In this document: piece by piece, positions 62,039 to 64,000 of the stretch
Numbering within the stretch: position 1 is the stretch's first letter
Layout: each line of letters begins with the position of its first letter
DNA from: Aureococcus anophagefferens
Taxonomy: Eukaryota > Sar > Pelagophyceae > Pelagomonadales > Pelagomonadaceae
Direction of reading: 5' to 3'
Assembly (NCBI RefSeq): GCF_000186865.1
Contig: NW_008705569.1
Coordinates: 940,054-1,004,053 of the forward strand
Length of the DNA stretch: 64,000 nt
Translations under genes and position numbers: made by a program
The notes under the pieces: generated by a model
The model's database searches: none
What the model saw: the letters and a program-made list of their open reading frames with translations, nothing else
Told to the model about the DNA's origin: nothing

Positions 62039-64000
62039 ATGGCCGACGACGACAACGGCACGGAGGTGGGCTGCCCGACGCCGCGGCCGACGTCCTGGGC
62101 CATCGACCAGGTGGCCATCAGCGTCTCCGGGTCCGGCGGCAAGCGCTTCCACGAGGGCGGCGGCGGCGCCGTCGTCTGGCTCCTGGCGCTCGTCTACTGC
62201 TTCCTCGGCGTCGCCATCGTGAGCGACGTCTTCATGGCCGCCATCGAGCGCATCACGTCCGACGAGAAGACCGTCACGCGCGACGTTATGGTCAACGGGC
62301 GGACCGTGAAGCGGACCTTCCACGTGCGCGTCTGGAACGCGACCATCGCCAACCTCACGCTGATGGCCCTCGGGTCCTCGGCGCCGGAGATCCTGCTGTC
62401 CATCATCGAGATCGTCGGCAACGACTTCTACTCGGGCGACCTGGGGCCGTCGACGATCGTCGGCTCCGCGGCGTTCAACTTGATGATCATCCTCGCGGTC
62501 TGCGTCGCGGCGATCCCCGATGGCGAGTCGCGGCGCATCAACGACTTCGAGGTCTTCCAGGTCACGGCCGTCTTCTCCGTCTTCGCGTACCTCTGGCTTT
62601 TGTTCATCCTGGTGGTGAACACGCCGGACTACTGCGACGTCTGGGAGGCTCCTCGTGTCCCTGGCCTACGCCGCGGACCGGGGCGCCTTCGGCGCGCGCA
62701 CCGTGCTCGCCGACGACGGCGGCGCGTCCGCGGCGGACGTCGCGCGGCAGATGGCCGCGCTCGAGCGCGAGCTCTACGAGAAGAACGCGGCGAGTCCCAA
62801 GGAGGGCCGGCGGGGGTCCGTCGTCGACGACGGCTTCCTCAGCAAGCTCCAGGGCGGCCTCGGCGGGCCGCCGCAGCCCAAGTCCAAGGCCTACTACCGC
62901 GTCGCGGCGTCCAAGGTCTACAAGCGGACCGCGCCGAAGCGCGCGTCGCTCCTCGCGCGCGACTTCCACCTGCCGGGGTTCCTCGAGGGGGCCAACGGCG
63001 TCCACGCCGTCGAGGACGCGGCCCTCAAGGCCTCGGCGACGTCGTCGCCGGCCAAGGTCGCGCCGCTCGCGGACGACGACCTCGAGGCGCGCGAGCGGCC
63101 CGAGGCCAAGACCCGGTCGCTCCAGGCGCTCATGGAGCACCGCTACGACCGCAAGGAGCGCCGCAACGCCCGCGTCGAGGAGACGCTGGAGCGGCTCCGC
63201 CGCGAGCTGCCGGCCGCGGCCGACGCGCGGAGCGGGCCGGGCGTGCTCGACTTCCACCGCGACGACGGCGACGAGGACGGCTACGAGTGCTGGGAGAGCG
63301 ACCTGAGCCAGGCTTTGGTCGTCGTCCGCACCCAGGGCTGCGTCGGGGCCGTGGCCTGCAAGTACGCGACGCGCGACGGCAGCGCGTGCGCGGGCGGCGA
63401 CTACGTCGCCGCGTCGGGCGCGCTCGAGTTCGCGGACGGCGAGGTCGCGAAGCGCCTCGACGTGGAGATCGTCGACGACGCCGAGGTCGAGGCCCACAGC
63501 GAGACCTTCTTCGTGGACCTGACGGACGCGACGGGCGGCGCGACGTTCGACGCGACGTGGGACGGCGGCGAGGACCGCGCCGTCGCGACGGTCGTCATCA
63601 TCGACGACACGGACCGGCGGGGCCTCGCGGGCCTGCTCATCCCCCTCATCAACCGGGACAAGCTGAACCTGGCGCTCAACGACTACAAGTCGCAGTTCCG
63701 GGACGCCGTCGCGCTCGAGGGCGACGCGCCGACGCCGGGCGACTACGCGATGCACGTCCTGGCGCTGCCCTGGAAGGTCTGCTTCGCCTGCATCCCGCCG
63801 CCGAGCTACGGCGGCGGCTGGGTCTGCTTCTTCGTCGCGCTCGTCTACATCGGCGGTCTGACATTAGTCATCGGCGAGGTCGCGACGCTCCTGGGGTCGG
63901 CCCTCGGCATCGCGGACAGCGTGACGGCCATCACCTTCGTCGCGCTCGGCACGTCGCTCCCGGACACCTTCGCGTCGAAGACGGCGGCGACGGCGGACCC
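62039..64000 (+). CDS. Na+/Ca2+ exchanger (NCX family), partial
   Basis: Begins MADDDNGTEVGCPTPRPTSW and runs off the window. TM segments flank the alpha-1 repeat NATIANLTLMALGSSAPEILLSIIEIVG, followed by FNLMIILAVCVAAIPDG and FQVTAVFSVFAYLWLLFILVV. The expected WEGLLxxLAYxxDR segment is interrupted by a one-base shift at about 62648 (frame changes between VWE and LLVSLAYAADRG). The long cytosolic loop contains a Calx-beta domain (VACKYATRDGSACAGGDYVAASGALEFADGEVAKRLDVEIVDDAEVEAHSETFFVDLTDA...VVIIDD), then TM segments and the alpha-2 repeat ITFVALGTSLPDTFASKTAA at the window edge. Moves Ca2+ out in exchange for Na+ by family knowledge. Only one Calx-beta is visible. Confidence 0.88.
   Translation, partial: MADDDNGTEVGCPTPRPTSWAIDQVAISVSGSGGKRFHEGGGGAVVWLLALVYCFLGVAIVSDVFMAAIERITSDEKTVTRDVMVNGRTVKRTFHVRVWNATIANLTLMALGSSAPEILLSIIEIVGNDFYSGDLGPSTIVGSAAFNLMIILAVCVAAIPDGESRRINDFEVFQVTAVFSVFAYLWLLFILVVNTPDYCDVWEAPRVPGLRRGPGRLRRAHRARRRRRRVRGGRRAADGRARARALREERGESQGGPAGVRRRRRLPQQAPGRPRRAAAAQVQGLLPRRGVQGLQADRAEARVAPRARLPPAGVPRGGQRRPRRRGRGPQGLGDVVAGQGRAARGRRPRGARAARGQDPVAPGAHGAPLRPQGAPQRPRRGDAGAAPPRAAGRGRRAERAGRARLPPRRRRRGRLRVLGERPEPGFGRRPHPGLRRGRGLQVRDARRQRVRGRRLRRRVGRARVRGRRGREAPRRGDRRRRRGRGPQRDLLRGPDGRDGRRDVRRDVGRRRGPRRRDGRHHRRHGPAGPRGPAHPPHQPGQAEPGAQRLQVAVPGRRRARGRRADAGRLRDARPGAALEGLLRLHPAAELRRRLGLLLRRARLHRRSDISHRRGRDAPGVGPRHRGQRDGHHLRRARHVAPGHLRVEDGGDGGP

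Overview
This is a nuclear fragment of a very GC-rich photosynthetic stramenopile, most likely the pelagophyte Aureococcus anophagefferens or a close relative. The evidence is a fucoxanthin-chlorophyll a/c-type light-harvesting protein with an AFVAP-like plastid targeting motif (54414-55016), long secreted proteins with P-T-S-P-rich mucin-like linkers, compact divergent and convergent gene packing, few ordinary introns, and many introns that are themselves mobile introner elements. A 50-N gap (34225-34274) and three apparent single-base frameshifts (near 9800, 57210 and 62648) point to a draft assembly. Coordinates and splice sites were deduced by eye from reading frame, protein family logic and target-site duplications (TSDs). 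Layout: 1-8985 holds a HAD-fold protein with a degenerate active site, a TMEM260-like mannosyltransferase with two introners, a beta-propeller/mucin membrane protein and a PP2C phosphatase with three introner-related introns. 9081-10299 holds a 5S rRNA gene, a SET-domain gene and a tRNA-Ile(AAU) with an unusual D-loop insertion. 11078-22852 holds an NRAMP transporter, a secreted FAH-family hydrolase, a secreted tyrosinase, an ankyrin protein, a Cys-rich membrane protein, a Kelch membrane protein and an aldo-keto reductase. 23039-38688 holds an organellar RRM protein, NDUFA6, an alpha/beta hydrolase, a glycosyltransferase-like protein, a cyclin, a serine beta-lactamase-fold hydrolase, a DUF3427-like protein, an EXPERA-like protein, a gapped unknown gene, a C2H2/CAP-Gly/DUF4116 protein and a small ARM-repeat protein. 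38866-52851 is one uninterrupted 14-kb ORF (4661 aa) made of a propeller, mucin linkers, ten jelly-roll-like modules and three Cys-rich modules. 52997-64000 holds a small membrane protein, a Popeye-domain protein, the LHC, an alpha/beta-hydrolase::dual-specificity-phosphatase fusion, a Sec1/Munc18 protein, a complete TA-flanked DNA transposon and the start of a Na+/Ca2+ exchanger. The most striking system is the intron-making one. Thirteen elements in three sequence families (55-216 bp) sit inside genes, most with clear 8-bp TSDs. In every case the left TSD begins GT or GC and serves as the 5' splice site, and the element supplies the 3' AG, so splicing restores the pre-insertion reading frame. 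They account for 13 of the 21 introns I could place. A second recurring pattern is short tandem duplication across or right next to stop codons at the 3' ends of several genes.
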